A stretch of 64,000 nt of DNA from Aphelidium insulamus (Eukaryota > Aphelidiomycota > Aphelidea > Aphelidiaceae), in NCBI GenBank assembly GCA_036784855.1, contig JAZDSV010000056.1, forward strand, positions 1-64,000, in the 5' to 3' direction. Both the position numbers and the translations under genes were made by a program. The notes below the pieces were generated by a model that worked only from the letters and a program-made list of their open reading frames with translations, had not been told where the DNA came from and searched no databases. Within the stretch, counting starts at the first letter, position 1. Each line of letters begins with the position of its first letter. This document shows positions 11,841-24,887 of this stretch, one piece after another.

Positions 11841-13285
11841 ATGTCCATCCAGCTCTCCGATGCTGACGCTCAGGCTCTGTACGCGGCATGTACAGAACGG
11901 CGATGATTATCATGGTACAGTGGTTAACAACTGTGGCAGTGGATCGACGGTATTCCTTTGACACGCCCAAAGCGTAACATCGCACGCGACTTTGCAGACG
12001 GCGGTATGATAAAATTGTGGATAATTGTTCGGTGCTAAGTAGAACACAGTGATGATGGCCGAAGTGGCGCGACACTTTTATCCCCGCTTGGTCGACATGC
12101 ACAACTATCCGCCCGCCAACTCATTGGCTCAGAAACTATACAACTGGAACACTTTAAACCGTAGGTGCACACTACTGGCAAATACACTACTGACAAATCT
12201 CTAAATGAATATGGCAGACAAAGTATTCAAAAAGATCAACATATTTGTCTCGGACTTGGCGGTGGAGAATATTGCCAATTGCCGCGCTGGCTACGTGGAA
12301 CATTTGCTAAATGACTTTAAGCAAAAGGTACATTTAGATTAAATTAAGTGGATAAAATTATGGCGTCTCACACACGCGAGCAGGTGGAGCAAGCAAGAAT
12401 TATACGGTCAGCATCAAATACGCAGTCCTCATTTTCGCGTCTGCCTCAAGAACTTCGTTCTAACCAGCAGCAGCAGCCACCGCAAGGAACATTTCCCAAT
12501 GGCCCAATGTCGCCTCAGGCAGATATCAATTTGTGGACGCCGGGAGCCATGCAGCAGCTCGGCCTACAGACCGCATATCAGACCAATCCATACATTCACC
12601 CACAACAGCAAGCATACTTGGCCTTTGTTCAGCAGCAACACCAACAGCAGCAGATCCAACAACAGCAGCAGATCCAACAACAGCAGCAGATCCAACAAAT
12701 GCAGCAACAGCCGCAGCAATATAGCAACTCACACTCGAATGGTGCGTACATAAATGCTATCCATGATATACTTATGACCGCAGTTTGGTCTACGGGACGC
12801 AACAGTTCCCCGCCGCGAATTTCAAACCTGCCGCCGATTCCGCAGATACCATTGCAGCCGATTGCACCTTCATCTGCACAACAGCCACGTCAAACAGAGC
12901 CGGTAGCACATCGGGCGCGCTCTACAATCGCTGCATCATCCGAACCGCACTCGCTGCCCGTGCTCTCAAAGCCAGATTTGAACAAGCAATTCAATGCAAA
13001 ATTGGCAGCAAAACGATTTGTGTCCGTTAAACTCCCTGCCGAAGAGCCAACAGCAGCCCAAAAGGCGGATAATTCATCCGTAGTAGAGCTAAAGCTGCGA
13101 GAGAAGGAGAAGACTATCGCGGATCTGACGGAGACAGTGGAGGTGCGTGCTGATATGCTTTGCGCACATTACTAAACTCAAGGGCGCAGATATTGCAACT
13201 AAAGATTTCCAAGTTGGAACAATTGGTATCGTTGAAGGACAGGAAAATCGGGGAGCTGATGACCAGACAACAAGAGAGTGTTTGA
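11841..13285 (+). CDS. SPEF1: SPEF1/CLAMP sperm-flagellar calponin-homology protein
   Basis: A microtubule-binding protein of the ciliary central apparatus and of some cortical microtubule arrays. Exon 1 (11841-11885) reads MSIQLSDADAQALYA. Exon 2 (11940-12003) gives WIDGIPLTRPKRNIARDFADG. Exon 3 (12050-12160) gives VMMAEVARHFYPRLVDMHNY and PPANSLAQKLYNWNTLN, and exon 4 starts at 12218. Together these form the SPEF1-type CH domain. The middle is low-complexity and Gln-rich (about 12600-12720). The C-terminus is a coiled coil, ILQLKISKLEQLVSLKDRK, the usual SPEF1 tail. The first intron (11886-11939) needs a GC donor (GCATGT) to keep the Ala-Trp junction in frame. The gene implies a motile cilium somewhere in the life cycle. 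Its stop is 44 bp from the end of the convergent beta-COP gene. Confidence 0.9.
12631..12719 (+). repeat. CAG/CAA repeat coding for a Gln-rich tract in SPEF1
   Basis: Three near-identical units of roughly 18 bp (CAACAACAGCAGCAGATC type) encode repeated QQQQIQ blocks. The mixed CAA/CAG use within each unit, copied unit to unit, suggests recent tandem duplication rather than pure triplet slippage. Confidence 0.85.
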
Positions 13286-13329
13286 TAAATGGGTTCTTTT
13301 CCGCACAATGTCATTTTCCGCTACGGCGT

Positions 13330-16300
13330 TTACACCTTTACCTTCTGCGTTAGAGTGATCTTGTCGCCCAGGCTCAGTGCAATGCCCTGCGTCTTGCTGC
13401 GGATTCGGATATGTCCAACTACGGGCGAGTTGGGAGCAGGACCGTTCTCTAGCGATATATTGGCAAGTGCATCCTCGCCTGCCACAGTGTAAAGGGCAAT
13501 TCGTACAATGGTAAAAAACTAACCGAATATGCTCTTGGCATACATGTTGGCAGACAAGAATCCACAATCGCCGGTCAGCGCTTGCTCGGGCGTGAGACAA
13601 GCTAGATTAGTGGATTTCATAACATGATCGAGGAACTGGTGAAGGTCGGTAACGTTGGTGTTGAAGTTGATCTTGTTCTCCCACTCAAACTCGGTCCACA
13701 TTGACCGGAACTGCGTTGAGCTTGGTCAGGGATGCACAGGAAAGTACGGGTGAGCATACCTCGTTCTCGTCGCACGTGGCAGGGTGGATATAGTCAATGA
13801 TGTCAATATGAATGTCATTAAGAACAATGACATGGCTTTCCCCCGCTCCTGTCCCGTCGTACACGATATTGCCGAATATAACTCCCGTCTCCGTGGAAGA
13901 GACTTTGATATTAGCCTTGATGCTGTGGAAGCTGTGTGGCGCCATGTTGCACGGCACAGGACGTTCCACCAACTTCAAATCGCCTAACGTGGCAAATTCC
14001 ACTGCAAGATTTTGCAATGTCTCGGAGGTCTGGTTGACGATCAGGATGTCTGCGAATGAATCAGGATAATGGAGAGATGCATGCAACTACTGTACCCAGC
14101 AATATATCGTACTGGTGCACGTCAACAAACGCCTCGGCATACACCGGGTCCGAGAAACCTGACAAGTTAGATGCAAGATTTTAATATCTGTATAACCGTA
14201 CCACACAGCTGAACAATTCGGTTGAGGCGGTTGGACGTTTCGTTCTTGTAGTCGTTGGCGCCAGTAGCTTTCACAATATCAGCGGAATACTGTGCACAAT
14301 TTAGTTTGCAAAAAAAAACTAGACATGCACATTACCGCATCAACCAACTCTCCGGCAGACTTGTTTTTAAACTGCTTAAAGGTGAGCAAGTCTTCCAGGC
14401 CAACTTTGGACGAGGATTTAGACTGGATGGCTTTTTGCTGAGCAGCTTTTTTCTGTAATAATCACATGAGACCACGTGTGGAAGCATCAGATATTACCTC
14501 ATGGTTCAACACCATTCGCGCATAAATCTCATGGCAGTGAGAGGTGAACACGTCCGACAACAGTGACGAATCGAGATTGGCAAGCACACGCAAGCACGTC
14601 AGAATACGGTCATACGAATCTTCGTCGATGGGAATGGTGACGTGCTGCGACTGACCAACGCGCACAATGCTCGTCATAATAAGCATGGCTTCGGCACGTA
14701 GGGCATTTTTGCGAGCGCCATCTTGACAAATTTTAAATGCCCGCAGAACAAGCTTTGTCAAGGCGGTGGCCAATACGGCTCCAAGAAAATAGTCGCCGTT
14801 CATGATCAGGTTGCGGACGGGCGGTCGTTCCGTGCCGGATTTCTGCGACAGTACCGGCGACGTGGCGGTCAGTGCACTCTCTGCGGCGTAGGTCCCATCA
14901 GCCAGCACACGTTTTACTGAAGTCCTAGTGGGTGACATGATTTCGTCTTTCTTGTCGGTCTCTGCAGCTGCTGCAGCTTCGTCCAGCATTCGCTGGTACA
15001 TATTAGTTATTCTTATTGGAGAACGACTACATGATTCCAACCTGCTCCGATGCAACAATAGGGAGTTCACCTAGGCCAGCGCGAATTTCTTTAAATGCTT
15101 GCGCAATAGCTAAATGTTATGAAACATGGCTGCTTGCATCAACGTGGCACCTACTGTCAACGTCGAGACAATATTCGCCTAGAATCCACAATGCACCGCG
15201 CATAACCTTTCCCGTCTTGATTTCACAAAAGTTTTGCTGCAGCTTGTTCACGATTTCAGGACGCAGCGCAGAATTCAGCTCCACCGCTTCTCTGATAGAA
15301 AATTAGTCTAAGAGTATAGCATCAGCTCAACCAACTTGACAAAGGAGATGACATCAACGGCTGACGTGTTGGTGGCATCTGTTAGGAACTCCATCAATAC
15401 GTGCACAACATCGCCGGCCACTTCCGGAAACTTGATTGCACACTGATGCACTGCGTGAATGAGCAACTGCCGGTAATCGGTGCTCTACGCCAATTTGAGG
15501 CTAATAGTTTGCAACAAATGTATTACAAGACCTTGTCGTTGACCGGCTCGTAAGTCTTGGTAATCTGTTTCTTCAAAAATGCCACCACTTCAAACACGTT
15601 GCGAAGCGACAGCATGTCTAACGTAATTTGAACCGCTTTGCGACACACAGCCATATCAGGACTAGCAAGTTAGTAAGATTGCTACAGTATGCAGTTTCGT
15701 ACCTGGTGATGATGCGCAAAACATCCATGGCCACGTCGTTGAGTAGCTTGCCATTCTTTTCTCTCAGCGCGCTGAACTGGTCCAACACAATCAACTTAAT
15801 GTTGTTATCGTTCTCTTTGGACGCCAACTCCAGATAGCATGATGCAACCTCTGCGACAATGAGTGACCAAATGTACGCGGAAGCATATTTGTACAACAAA
15901 CCTTTGATCGCAATCGGCGAGGTGGTCAGCGAAGGGAGCACGGAAGCGGCTTCATACTTGACTGCGTGCGATGGCACCGACAGCAGAGAGACGATGCACC
16001 GAACGTAGTTGGCCTGTTCAATAAGAAAATTATAACAGATAAACAAGGCAACCGACCTTGACAGCCAAAGTTTTGGATGCCACGTTGGTGTTGTAGTCTT
16101 TGCGAATGAGTTCAATAATTGCCAGCTGCATGAGTTGGTCCATGGTTGTAATCTGCTGCAGCACCGAGTTCAAGTACGCCAGAGCGCGAGTACCGTCCGT
16201 ATTGCACAGCATGATAAATGCATTACGCTTGCACTCTGGATCTGCCTCCTGACGACCATTATCAGTAATAATACACTCAAATGGATAACAGTACTATACC

Positions 16301-16942
16301 GATTGCAAGTGCTCGTAAATGATTTCCGGCGCATCGGGAATCAAGTAGTCAAAGTGCTTGTAGATTGTCATGATGGCAAAAATGGCATTCTTGCGCACGT
16401 AGGGAACACGGTGTGTCAAACAGGTGCGACAAGACGGTACCAACGGCTCCAGCAACTCCGGTTCCAGCAGTTTGCAGAGCAGACGCAGGGTGCAGCCACG
16501 CACGAATTCATTGTGCGACTGCAGATCGCTCCTGATATAATTGCTGCAATGGAGTGTGTGTAAGCAGGAGCCACAATAATATCTTGCAGAGGAGTACTTG
16601 CCACACCAAAATCATTTCCTGGCGCAGCTTGCCGTCTGAAGTCTTCTTGGGGCAGAGTTCCCAGTAGAATAGCTGCAACTTCTTGAGGGCCTTGCTCTTG
16701 TGTGGCAGCACAAAGCGGATGACGTGCATAATCATGTCGGGCAGCGGGTCCCCCGACAGCATCATGGCCAAGATAGTCTTCATTGTGGCAATCTTTTGCT
16801 GCTCATTGCCCTTCTCCAGAGACTTTTTCAACTCGGCCACGGACGGCACGTCGCTCGGACTGGAGGCGGGTGGTGCGGCCGCCAAGGTCCAGCTGGCCTC
16901 CTGGTGCGCCGCCGCGGGATTCAAAGTGATTGCCGGCGACAT
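13330..16942 (-). CDS. COPB1: Coatomer subunit beta (beta-COP)
   Basis: A large HEAT-repeat and appendage subunit of the COPI coat for Golgi-to-ER and intra-Golgi transport. The chosen start is the ATG at 16942 ([14 protein letters not shown]), since the upstream in-frame extension has no ATG. Family landmarks appear in order across many small exons: [104 protein letters not shown], then the appendage with [97 protein letters not shown]. At least ten short introns make it one of the most intron-dense genes here. The 3' end is 44 bp from the SPEF1 stop. Confidence 0.95.
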
Positions 16943-17042
16943 GCTGCTGGGTAGTAGTGCGGTGTCTGTCTTGTCTGTGCGCGGATGGGTGTCCGAGTGC
17001 GGCAAAGGCGCAAGTTGAGCAGGCAGGCGCAAAGCAATTACG

Positions 17043-17129
17043 CTTGTCAGAGTTGCCTGTGATTGCCTGTTTCAATTGTTTTCACATGCATATATATATA
17101 TGTAACTGACTATGTGGCTGTATGTATAT

Positions 17130-17160
<31 letters not shown>

Positions 17161-17562
17161 TACATGTAAGCTTGTATAAGGCACTCGCATTGTGGTTCAT
17201 AATTGCCCGCTCAACCAGCGTCAACTACACGTTGACTAGTCAACACTGTAAAACTGGACGCATTGCTCTTACAAACACCAAAACTGTAACTGTACTCTGA
17301 TACTCAACTATCCAACTATACTCTTTGTACGTGCCAATAACCAGCGATGTTTGAAATTATTGCATTTCAAACCTACCTCTGCAGCTATGTACTGGCATTA
17401 CTCTCTGCGATTATGATCAGAACTGCAGCGATAGTCGTGCATAGTTGAGAGCCACCTATTGCTCACAACTAAAGATGCTTACAACGGCGTTCCAAGTGGC
17501 ACGGATTATTGTCAACGATAAAAGATAATCAGATCAAGACTCACTGAAAGTCAGTTGAGTTG
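17043..17562. other. Intergenic region with (TA)n tract
   Basis: Shared upstream region of beta-COP (minus) and TMEM18 (plus). It contains an imperfect TA tract at about 17090-17162, and a perfect 14-bp palindrome GTTGACTAGTCAAC at 17231-17244. I see no coding exon. Confidence 0.6.
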
Positions 17563-18137
17563 ATGGAACAGTTTAGGCGCGATGCAGGCGCATTCATTGC
17601 CGCTGTATGTGCGATGATGCAGCCGTCGTATGTAGAGTACTGCTAACACGCCATTCCATTCGGTAGGTGGAGTGGTCGGAGCCGTGGTTGCGCGGCCTGC
17701 TATGCGTCCACGTGGTGCTGCTCATGTTCGTTTGTGCATCATGGCGCCACACGGGGCCCACCGTCGCGCTATTTCTGATATGCGGTACGGGTGCTGCAAT
17801 TGACATGTGCACACACAGCGCCCATATGAAGGCCACAGGCGTGATGATATTGCTGGCGGAGCGTGTAAACACGTGGGCACGCGACAACTGGCGCTCGTTC
17901 GCCACGCAAAACTACTTTGACAAGAACGGCCTCTTCATCACCATCACCTACTCCATGCCGGCACTTTTATGCTGCATAATTGCATCGGTATATATGTTGT
18001 ATAATGTATATGCATACAGATTTGTCTACTTCATGTGCAAGATGGCACTGTTGGGGCAAGTGTGGCGCATGATGGTCACGGTGAAGCGGATGGAACTGCA
18101 AGCTCGCCGGCGCCGCGGAAATGTCAAGTCCGATTAG
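17563..18137 (+). CDS. TMEM18: TMEM18-family nuclear-envelope membrane protein
   Basis: A small multipass membrane protein of the inner nuclear membrane in animals. Its molecular role is not settled. Exon 1 (17563-17604) gives MEQFRRDAGAFIAA. A 62-nt intron leads to exon 2 at 17667 with VEWSEPWLRGLLCVHVV, matching the TMEM18 signature W-[ST]-E-P-W-L. Then come two hydrophobic segments, ERVNTWARDNWRSFATQNYFDKNGLFI in pieces, and YSMPALLCCIIAS. A second intron with GTATATATG donor (about 17989-18040) is followed by MALLGQVWRMM and a basic tail (RRRRGNVK). The length of about 135 residues fits the family. The gene is convergent with the SLC45-like gene, 58 bp apart. Confidence 0.88.
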
Positions 18138-18195
18138 AGAATACTACGTATGTATTGTACACTGTATGACTGTATGAACAAGAGGTGCCAGGCCG

Positions 18196-20401
18196 TCAGA
18201 CCCAGTCGGGGTAGCAGTGTTGTCGCGCCGTAGCATTCTCCAACGGTGTCAATGAAGCGTTTTCCGTGGACCTCGAACGGACCTCGCCGCAGTAGAGTGA
18301 CGCGGCAGCTGCGCCCAGCGCCATCACGCCGCCCACCTGCCACACCAGCGCTATCGAGTGCGGCCCGTCGCCATAGTGGTGAAATATTATACTGCCAGTC
18401 AGCGAGGCCAGCAGTTGTGGCATTACAATGTACGCATTGTGTATCCCGAGCACGACGCCCGTAGTGAGCGCGCCATCGCTGCCGCCGTTACGCTCGCCCA
18501 TCATTCCAGTCGCGTCATTTTCAGTCAGCAGACAAAAGTGTCCAACGGTCTCGGCGTCGTCGTCTATGCCGCCGCCGTCCTCGCCATCACTGCAGCCGCT
18601 GGATCGATCACATCCGGCGGAGTCCTCGTCGGACAACACATTGATGGTATCCACCGGCGGCATGTCAGACTTCTTTTGCCCGCTCTTGCGCCGTCGCCGT
18701 TTCAATCTGTTTGGCGACACGGACATTGGCGTGGCGCCGCTTGAATCGGCACTGTTAAGCGGATCGAATGCGTGCACGTCCAGCTGCGTGCGGTGAATAC
18801 ACTCGCCGAGCAGCGCGAACGGAATCCACATTGTCACCGCCCAGCACAGACCCACGCTGGTCACCACGGCCATCCCGGCGGCAGCGCTATTCACAAAGAA
18901 GGCGCACAGCATCAATGCCGCAAATAGTATGTGGCTAGCAGCCCACACTGTAGTCAAGCGCATCCCGGAGAGTCGGGTGACGTACGGCACAATCACTGCG
19001 CCGCCCAACGAGACTCCCGAAAACAGCAGCAGTGTGAGCGAGCCTACGCGAACTGCGTCGAGAGACACCGCGTCACTGTCAATGCCGTCTCCACGATGCT
19101 CCAGCACCACCAGTTCACGGATCCATTCGGAGCTAGAAAACCAATATTATGTTAGTTTAACGATCAGTCGGAACAGGGAACGAACCTGAAAAAGTTTACG
19201 GAAAACCAACCAAACCAGGCAAAGAATTGTGCACAGCAAATCAGCTGAATGCCGCGCGGCAGGTAAAACAGGGTTGAAAACAGGCCACGCATCGATGCGA
19301 CCACATCGGCCCAGCAACTATTATGCGATATGTTGCTGCGATCAGTTAAAGAGATACCGATATGCATCGCATGCGTACCGATCATTGTGGCGCAAATGCA
19401 GTGGAGACTCATGCACACAGTAGCATGTTATCGCAGCGCCGGTAATCATGAGGATTACAGCCAGGCATATCAGGCCCTTCAGCTGGGACATTGGAAGCAG
19501 TCGGGTCAAATTTATGCCTCCACTATATATGAAAGTTAATCCTACTATACATTGAGATAAGCATTCATGCGTACATGAGATAGCCGGCAATGTTGCCGCA
19601 ACCAATCATCAGCGAGGCCCAGGTGCTGCCGGTTTGTTGGTGCCGCAGCGGCAGTACATCCACGATCAGCGAGCGACAGCTGGCTTGGACGGCGTTGATA
19701 GCAAAGTCCAGAGAACAGAATCCCGCAACGGCCAGTACAATAGTTATCACGTGGCCCGTGTCTGTCTGAGACTCCGTTGCCAGCTATGAACTGTAAAACT
19801 ATATAATGCGCTGGCTGTTGGTAACGTACAGTGCCGATGGCGGCGCCGAGTTCCTCTGCCAACGCCACGGTACTCAGGCTCAACACAATGCCGACAGTGC
19901 CGCCCACAATAAACGGCCGTCGCCTGCCCCATCTGGGCATTGTCAGCGCATATTTTGTGGAGGTGCGTGATTTTATACTTTAAAACATGCAAGTATACAC
20001 GGTACCAGTAAATGCACACCTTGACGCGCACGAGTCTGACCAGCGACCTACTAGCGGCTGCATGATGAGTCCAGAGAGAGGGCCCGCAAGCCAGCCAATG
20101 CCATAGATTTCGAGAGACCCAGCTGCGACAAGTAGGGCGTGCCGTAACCCATCTCCACCGCCCACACCAGCTGCAATCCGGCCAGGACAATGGTGAGCGG
20201 TAGGAGGGTGCGCCAGGTGGGCGGTGCCGCGTCAGTTAAAATGTGCTGCCGACCGTCATCGGCGGTGGAAGAGTCGGCGGCGGTGACATCTGTGCTGCAT
20301 GTGGTGGTGGATGGACGCGCCTCGCTGCCACCGCCCATCTGCAGTAGACGGGCAGAGTCACCTTGGGGCTGTTGCGGAGCATCGGAATCATCGGCGGCCA
20401 T
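18196..20401 (-). CDS. SLC45/SUT-type sugar transporter (MFS, GPH-like)
   Basis: A major facilitator protein of the sucrose/proton symporter group that includes plant SUTs, S. pombe Sut1 and animal SLC45. The start at 20401 opens a ~70-residue cytoplasmic Ser/Thr/Asp-rich tail before the first membrane span (LLPLTIVLAGLQLVWAVEMGYGTPYLSQLGLSKS). The signatures LAGPLSGLIMQPLVGRWSD and RWGRRRPFIVGG (the loop 2-3 motif with GRRRPF) are diagnostic. Later exons contain QASCRSLIVDVLPLRHQQTGS and GCGNIAGYL. A long acidic, Ser-rich central or late loop (about 18520-18720) is predicted cytoplasmic. At least six introns. Substrate is unproven; sucrose or maltose-type sugars are the family norm. Confidence 0.82.
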
Positions 20402-21012
20402 GTTGGCATAAGTGTGTATGTGGGTGCGTGTGTGCAAGGGGCTCTGCGACAAAGCGTGGGTATTTTCCGTGTGCGAGCCGACACGTCACCACAGCGACAG
20501 TCAAACGTGTGTCATCGTTCGGCTGGCTGTTAAGTAAGCTTATTTCCAAGCACAGTATTATTTATACACACACAACGTTATGGCATTCAGACAGTATGCT
20601 ATATAAACGGTAATGCAATCTACACCTAGAGTTAAAAACATGTTAGATATTGCATTTTGCAAGTACATATTCTCCGTTACATTGGACTTCAAGGGCGTCC
20701 TATGACTGTGGCTTGTAGTTGGCTACTACAGCAGTCTACTGTACAATCCAAGTGCCTCATACTGTATGGTAAATATATCAATGTACTCGCGGTTGGATGA
20801 TGCGGCATGGTCATATTTACAACTGAACAAATGTATACAACGACATCATGATACATTGGCCGGGACATCGACGCCCGCCCAGACACGCAGCTCTCCCAGC
20901 CTACAAGTGGAAGCTACTCCATCTGCACCGTAGCACACCCCCATTGCCGGCATCCAGTGGGCTTTCCCAACCTGCATGGAGATTTAATATAACAGTATTT
21001 AACAAAGTCACA
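20402..21012. other. Intergenic region upstream of the SLC45-like gene
   Basis: Between the start of the SLC45-like gene and the 3' end of the WDR20-like gene. A GTGTGTATGTGG-rich stretch lies next to the start codon. I found no coding exon, tRNA or clear repeat. Confidence 0.5.
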
Positions 21013-23226
21013 CTATACCACGGCTGGAGTCAAGTGTTGTGGATCGTTTCCGCGCGGCATAGCCCACAGACAAATCCGGGTGTCCTCTCCAACTGATGCC
21101 AGCTGGAAGCCATCATGCGGCAGGTCTGCGTAGTTGTCGGCGCTAGTACCAATTAAATGCAGCTCTGGCCGCCGGAAGGATAGCGATGTCACCCAGCTGA
21201 CATGGCCATCACACTGTGCCACCAGCTGACCGGGCGCGGAAGACGCCGCAGAATAGATATATACCATGTCATCCTGGCCGCCGGCAGCTAGCCAACGCCC
21301 GCACGGACTCCAGTCCACACACAACAGTGCTCCGTACGCCGAACAGTGCACGTCCGTCAGATGTGGTGGCTCGGCGATGGAGTCTGTGCGCATCACGCAC
21401 AAATGTCCGCCGGAAGTTGCAATCGCCACTCCCAGCTGCGGAATATTAGTTCATTATAAATGTTCATTATAGAACACTCGCGCTACTCACGCTGCTGCCA
21501 TTTTGGCCAAGAGAGAGCGCCATCGCCGTTATGAGTGGCGTCTGCTTGTTTGTCGGCTGGGGTATGCTGCTCAGTTGTTGCTCCAGGTGCCTGTCATCGC
21601 CGAGTGCAGCCGATGGGGGCATTGTTTCACGGCGCGCACGTCCGACCAGTGGCGCGTGCAGCCGCAACGCCAGCACCGGATTCGAACGTTTGCGCCGACC
21701 CTTCTTGTTCTGTTCCAACAGTCGCAGCTGGTATGTCGCAGCTGGGCGGTCCGGTGACGGGGCCGTATGTGTGATCTGCACGGTGGTGTATGGGAGATGT
21801 GGCGACGACGATCGAGTGGCCTCGTCATCATCGGATGAAGACGACGGAGCGGGCGATGGTTGCCGTGCCGATCGCCTGACACCCGTCCAGTTCGTGTCGG
21901 ACTGGGGCGGTCGCAGAGACGTCGCACCAGACGAAGAGAGATGGCTGCTCTGCGACAATGAATTAAGACTGGTACCGTCCATCGCGGCGGCGCTCTTGCC
22001 CGCCAGTGCCACACTCGAGCCCGCCATTGAGGAGAGTGCCTTGCCGTCGTTGCGGGATGGCGATGCACCTCCAGACGCCGGCATGTCATACCGTCTAAAA
22101 TCCAGTAGCAGCAGGGTGCCGTCCGTAAATGCCAGCATCACATGCGACTCTGACTGCGGACACCACTTGACCTGTGCCAGTGGAGCCGCGCGACAGTACC
22201 GTCCCTGATATGTGATATACACAGATGCAAAATTGTCATGCACACCGTGCGCACCTGCTTGTTGAAGCGCAGATACGTGTTGAGCAGCGGGTTGTACCAG
22301 ATGCACTCGCCGGACGCAAACCCTATGACCACGTCCAGCCGGCTCTGTGCCACATTGGCCGTGTATGAGTTGATGTCGTGGCAGGTGGGCGGCGACTTGA
22401 ATGTCAGACACGCAATGGGCGTCTATGTGTGTGTATTACACCCTTAGATATACATATATCAGTCTGCAATACGAACCGCCTGGCTGGTGGCGGCACGGCC
22501 ACCCAAACCGCCACACGCCACAATCACGATCGAGTGGCCAATGTTCAGACAGGCAATGGGACCCACGGCTTCCGTGGCATCAGGCGCCATCCACACCTGA
22601 GACAGCCAGACACTGCTGGCGGTGGCTGCAGCTGCTGCCGAAGATGCCACGGCCGTCAGTGCCGGCGCGGGCAGAGGTTTCGGCAGTCTGCGCCACTTGA
22701 ACATTTTGCGACTGGCAGTGGATGCCACGGGCGCAATTAGTGGCGGCCGGCCATTTGGTTGCGGCAGACTTGACGCACTCACCTGGGCGCTGTTGGCTGC
22801 ACTGTCCGTGTAGCTGCCAGTGCTACCCGGCACCGACAGCCAGCTCTGCGTGGCCGGCACAGTGTGTCGCGGTAGTCGGCCATGTTGTTGCAGCTGGTCC
22901 GACTGTTGGCGCACACTGCTGGACCGGGACCGTCCGGCGGCAGTGGCAGCATTGGCAAAGAACGAGGACGGAGAGTGTGAGGCGCTTGTGCTGCTGCTCC
23001 GACTGCGAGCCGGGCTCCTGTCGGGTGTGCGGTCTGTTTGGTCATTAGATGGCGGAACTGTTTCGCCACTGTCTGTTGCGCCACTGCCGACCGCGGGCGC
23101 CATGGACAGCCGGGTGCCAATATGGATGTTGGGCAGCATGTTTGGTACCGCCAGCAGTGACGGCTGCTGCTCTGCCTCCACGGGCGCACAGTGCAGCCGT
23201 AAATCTGTCCGCAGTTGCATTGGCAT
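21013..23226 (-). CDS. WDR20/creC-type WD40 protein
   Basis: In animals WDR20, and in fungi creC/Bun107-type proteins, bind and activate USP12/USP46-class deubiquitinases; in Aspergillus this affects carbon catabolite repression. The start at 23226 begins MPMQLRTDLRLHCAP. A Ser-rich N-terminal part precedes the WD core: VVIGFASGECIWYNPLLNTYLRFN, VKWCPQSESHVMLAFTDGTL, LLDFRRYDMP, then GALLCVDWSPCGRWLAAGGQDD, DGHVSWVTSLSFR and FQLASVGEDTRICLW. The phrase GFASGE.WYNPL is distinctive of this subfamily. A Ser-rich insert (about 21800-22080) separates the two blades sets. Three or four introns of about 50 nt. The matching deubiquitinase is not in this window. Confidence 0.88.
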
Positions 23227-23626
23227 CGTGGTTTAATACATACGCAGAGTGAGTGGCGCAGTCTGGCAGCTAAATGATATATTGTGACCACATATATAAA
23301 TGTCTGCTACAGTTAAGCACAGCGCTCACCTGTCGGGCTAGGTAATCAATGGACATGTATACACAAGTGTTTATACGATTCATACATAGGACTGAATGCA
23401 ATGAGGACAAAACTAATGCATATAATCACATGATAGCCAGCAGCCCGCTAAGCGCCGCCGCTCTGCCGCCAACACCTTGTAACTTCCATGCATGCATGCA
23501 TGCACACTACGTACGACAGCAACAACCCCCCCGCGCAGGGGACGGGAATAACTTGAACAGATATACATATGCACTATCTAAATACATATGATACAAAACC
23601 TTTGTATTAACCTGAGCGCCACTACC
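23227..23626. other. Intergenic region upstream of the WDR20-like gene
   Basis: Non-coding as far as I can see. It carries a short (ATGC)n run near 23488-23502 and a C-rich patch near 23525. BET1 ends at its right border. Confidence 0.5.
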
Positions 23627-24447
23627 GCCTAATCATCCAGTAGATGACGAGAAACACAAACACCACAAAGAACATCATGTAGCACATGTAGCGTCCCGAC
23701 TGCGTGGCCATCATCTTGTTCAGCCGCTTCATGGTGCCCTGCATGGCGCCGCGAGTCCTGTCAAAGTCGTGTGTCTAACATAGTGCGTGTTAGTCATATA
23801 TATACATATATATATATATAAGTGATATATGGACTCTAATAATAATGAATAGCCATACGCACAAATTGAGCGATATCTCAGGCACATATCACGATATATA
23901 GCGCTATAATATATGTCACATTGCACTGAACTAACCATGCCAGCGAGAAAACGATTCTGGTCCGACACCTCATTCTCAATTTGGAGAGTCAACTAGCAGC
24001 AGCAGCAGCATGGCGTCAGCGCGCAATATCTGGAATAATAGACGTCCACCATACCGACTTCAATGCGCCCACTTTGGAGTGCAATAGTCCCAGCTGGTCG
24101 TCATTCTGCGACTCTAACTGGTGCTGCGTGTTGACCACGCCACTGCGGCCACTCATGCCGGTACTGCCACTATCGTACGGCTGAAAGTTGTTGGTGCTGC
24201 CACTGCCGGGGCTACTACGTTTCAGCGGTTGCTGCAGCGTCGGATCGATGGGTCTGGTAGCGAGTGTGTGAGTGAGGATCGAGGATACCCAATGCGCAAA
24301 GAGAGAGACAGAGAGAAGAGACAGAGGAGAGGCAGATAGATGAGCAGAACGAGTGCGCGACAATGCGTGTGAGAGATGAACGTACCGTGGATAGCGGCTG
24401 CTCGACGCGCGGCCACCAGTCGATCCTGGGTGGAAATTGTTGGACAT
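23627..24447 (-). CDS. BET1: BET1-type Qc-SNARE
   Basis: A tail-anchored SNARE for ER-to-Golgi vesicle fusion. The start at 24447 reads MSNNFHPGSTGGRASSSRYP. A long intron (about 24225-24380, CT-rich) precedes PIDPTLQQPLKRSSPGSG. The SNARE helix starts with QLESQNDDQLGLLHSKVGAL, continues across an intron with LTLQIENEVSDQNRFLAGM (Gln layer in the LQIENE segment), and after a ~160-nt intron with THDFDRTRGAMQGTMKRLNKMM. It ends with a C-terminal anchor, YMCYMMFFVVFVFLVIYWMIR. Order, helix phase and tail all match BET1, although BET1L/Sft1 cannot be fully excluded. Confidence 0.85.
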
Positions 24448-24887
24448 GCAAAGCTGTGGGTGTGTGTAATTCTCTGGGTCATATATTTTCTCTGCTTGGC
24501 ATTGTGCCGCTCGTGCTATGAAAAGGGACAATCATGTCCCTAATGCTAGACTTCACATATGTATATAATCGTGTAGTGATGCCTGCCGTCCATTAGGCAC
24601 ACTTGAAAGTCAATGGCAGCTAGTGTGGTGTAAGCGCTTTACTTGGTATAATATTATCAGTTTTCTTTCCTATGTACCACTATTTACCTAATATGCATTG
24701 TTAAGTCTAACGCTATACATAATCAATATACATAAACTATTGGTTTTTACTATTTGTGTCTTAGTCGTTCTTGCTGAGTATATAAGCGCTCATGGACACA
24801 TGTTAATAGTGTAAATATGTATTTACGCTTAATATTTATGTACAGTTGAGACATCTGTTTCAAGCACACACAGAGGTCGACACCCGC
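24448..24887. promoter_or_regulatory. Divergent promoter region BET1 / trypsin-like gene
   Basis: A 440-bp AT-rich region between two divergent starts. On the plus strand a TATATAAG box lies at 24779-24786, 102 nt before the protease start codon, a plausible core promoter. I see no coding exon. Confidence 0.5.

Noticed and set aside
23488-23502. (ATGC)n short run
   Set aside because: Only about four units; also seen at 33630-33645 and probably simple-sequence drift.
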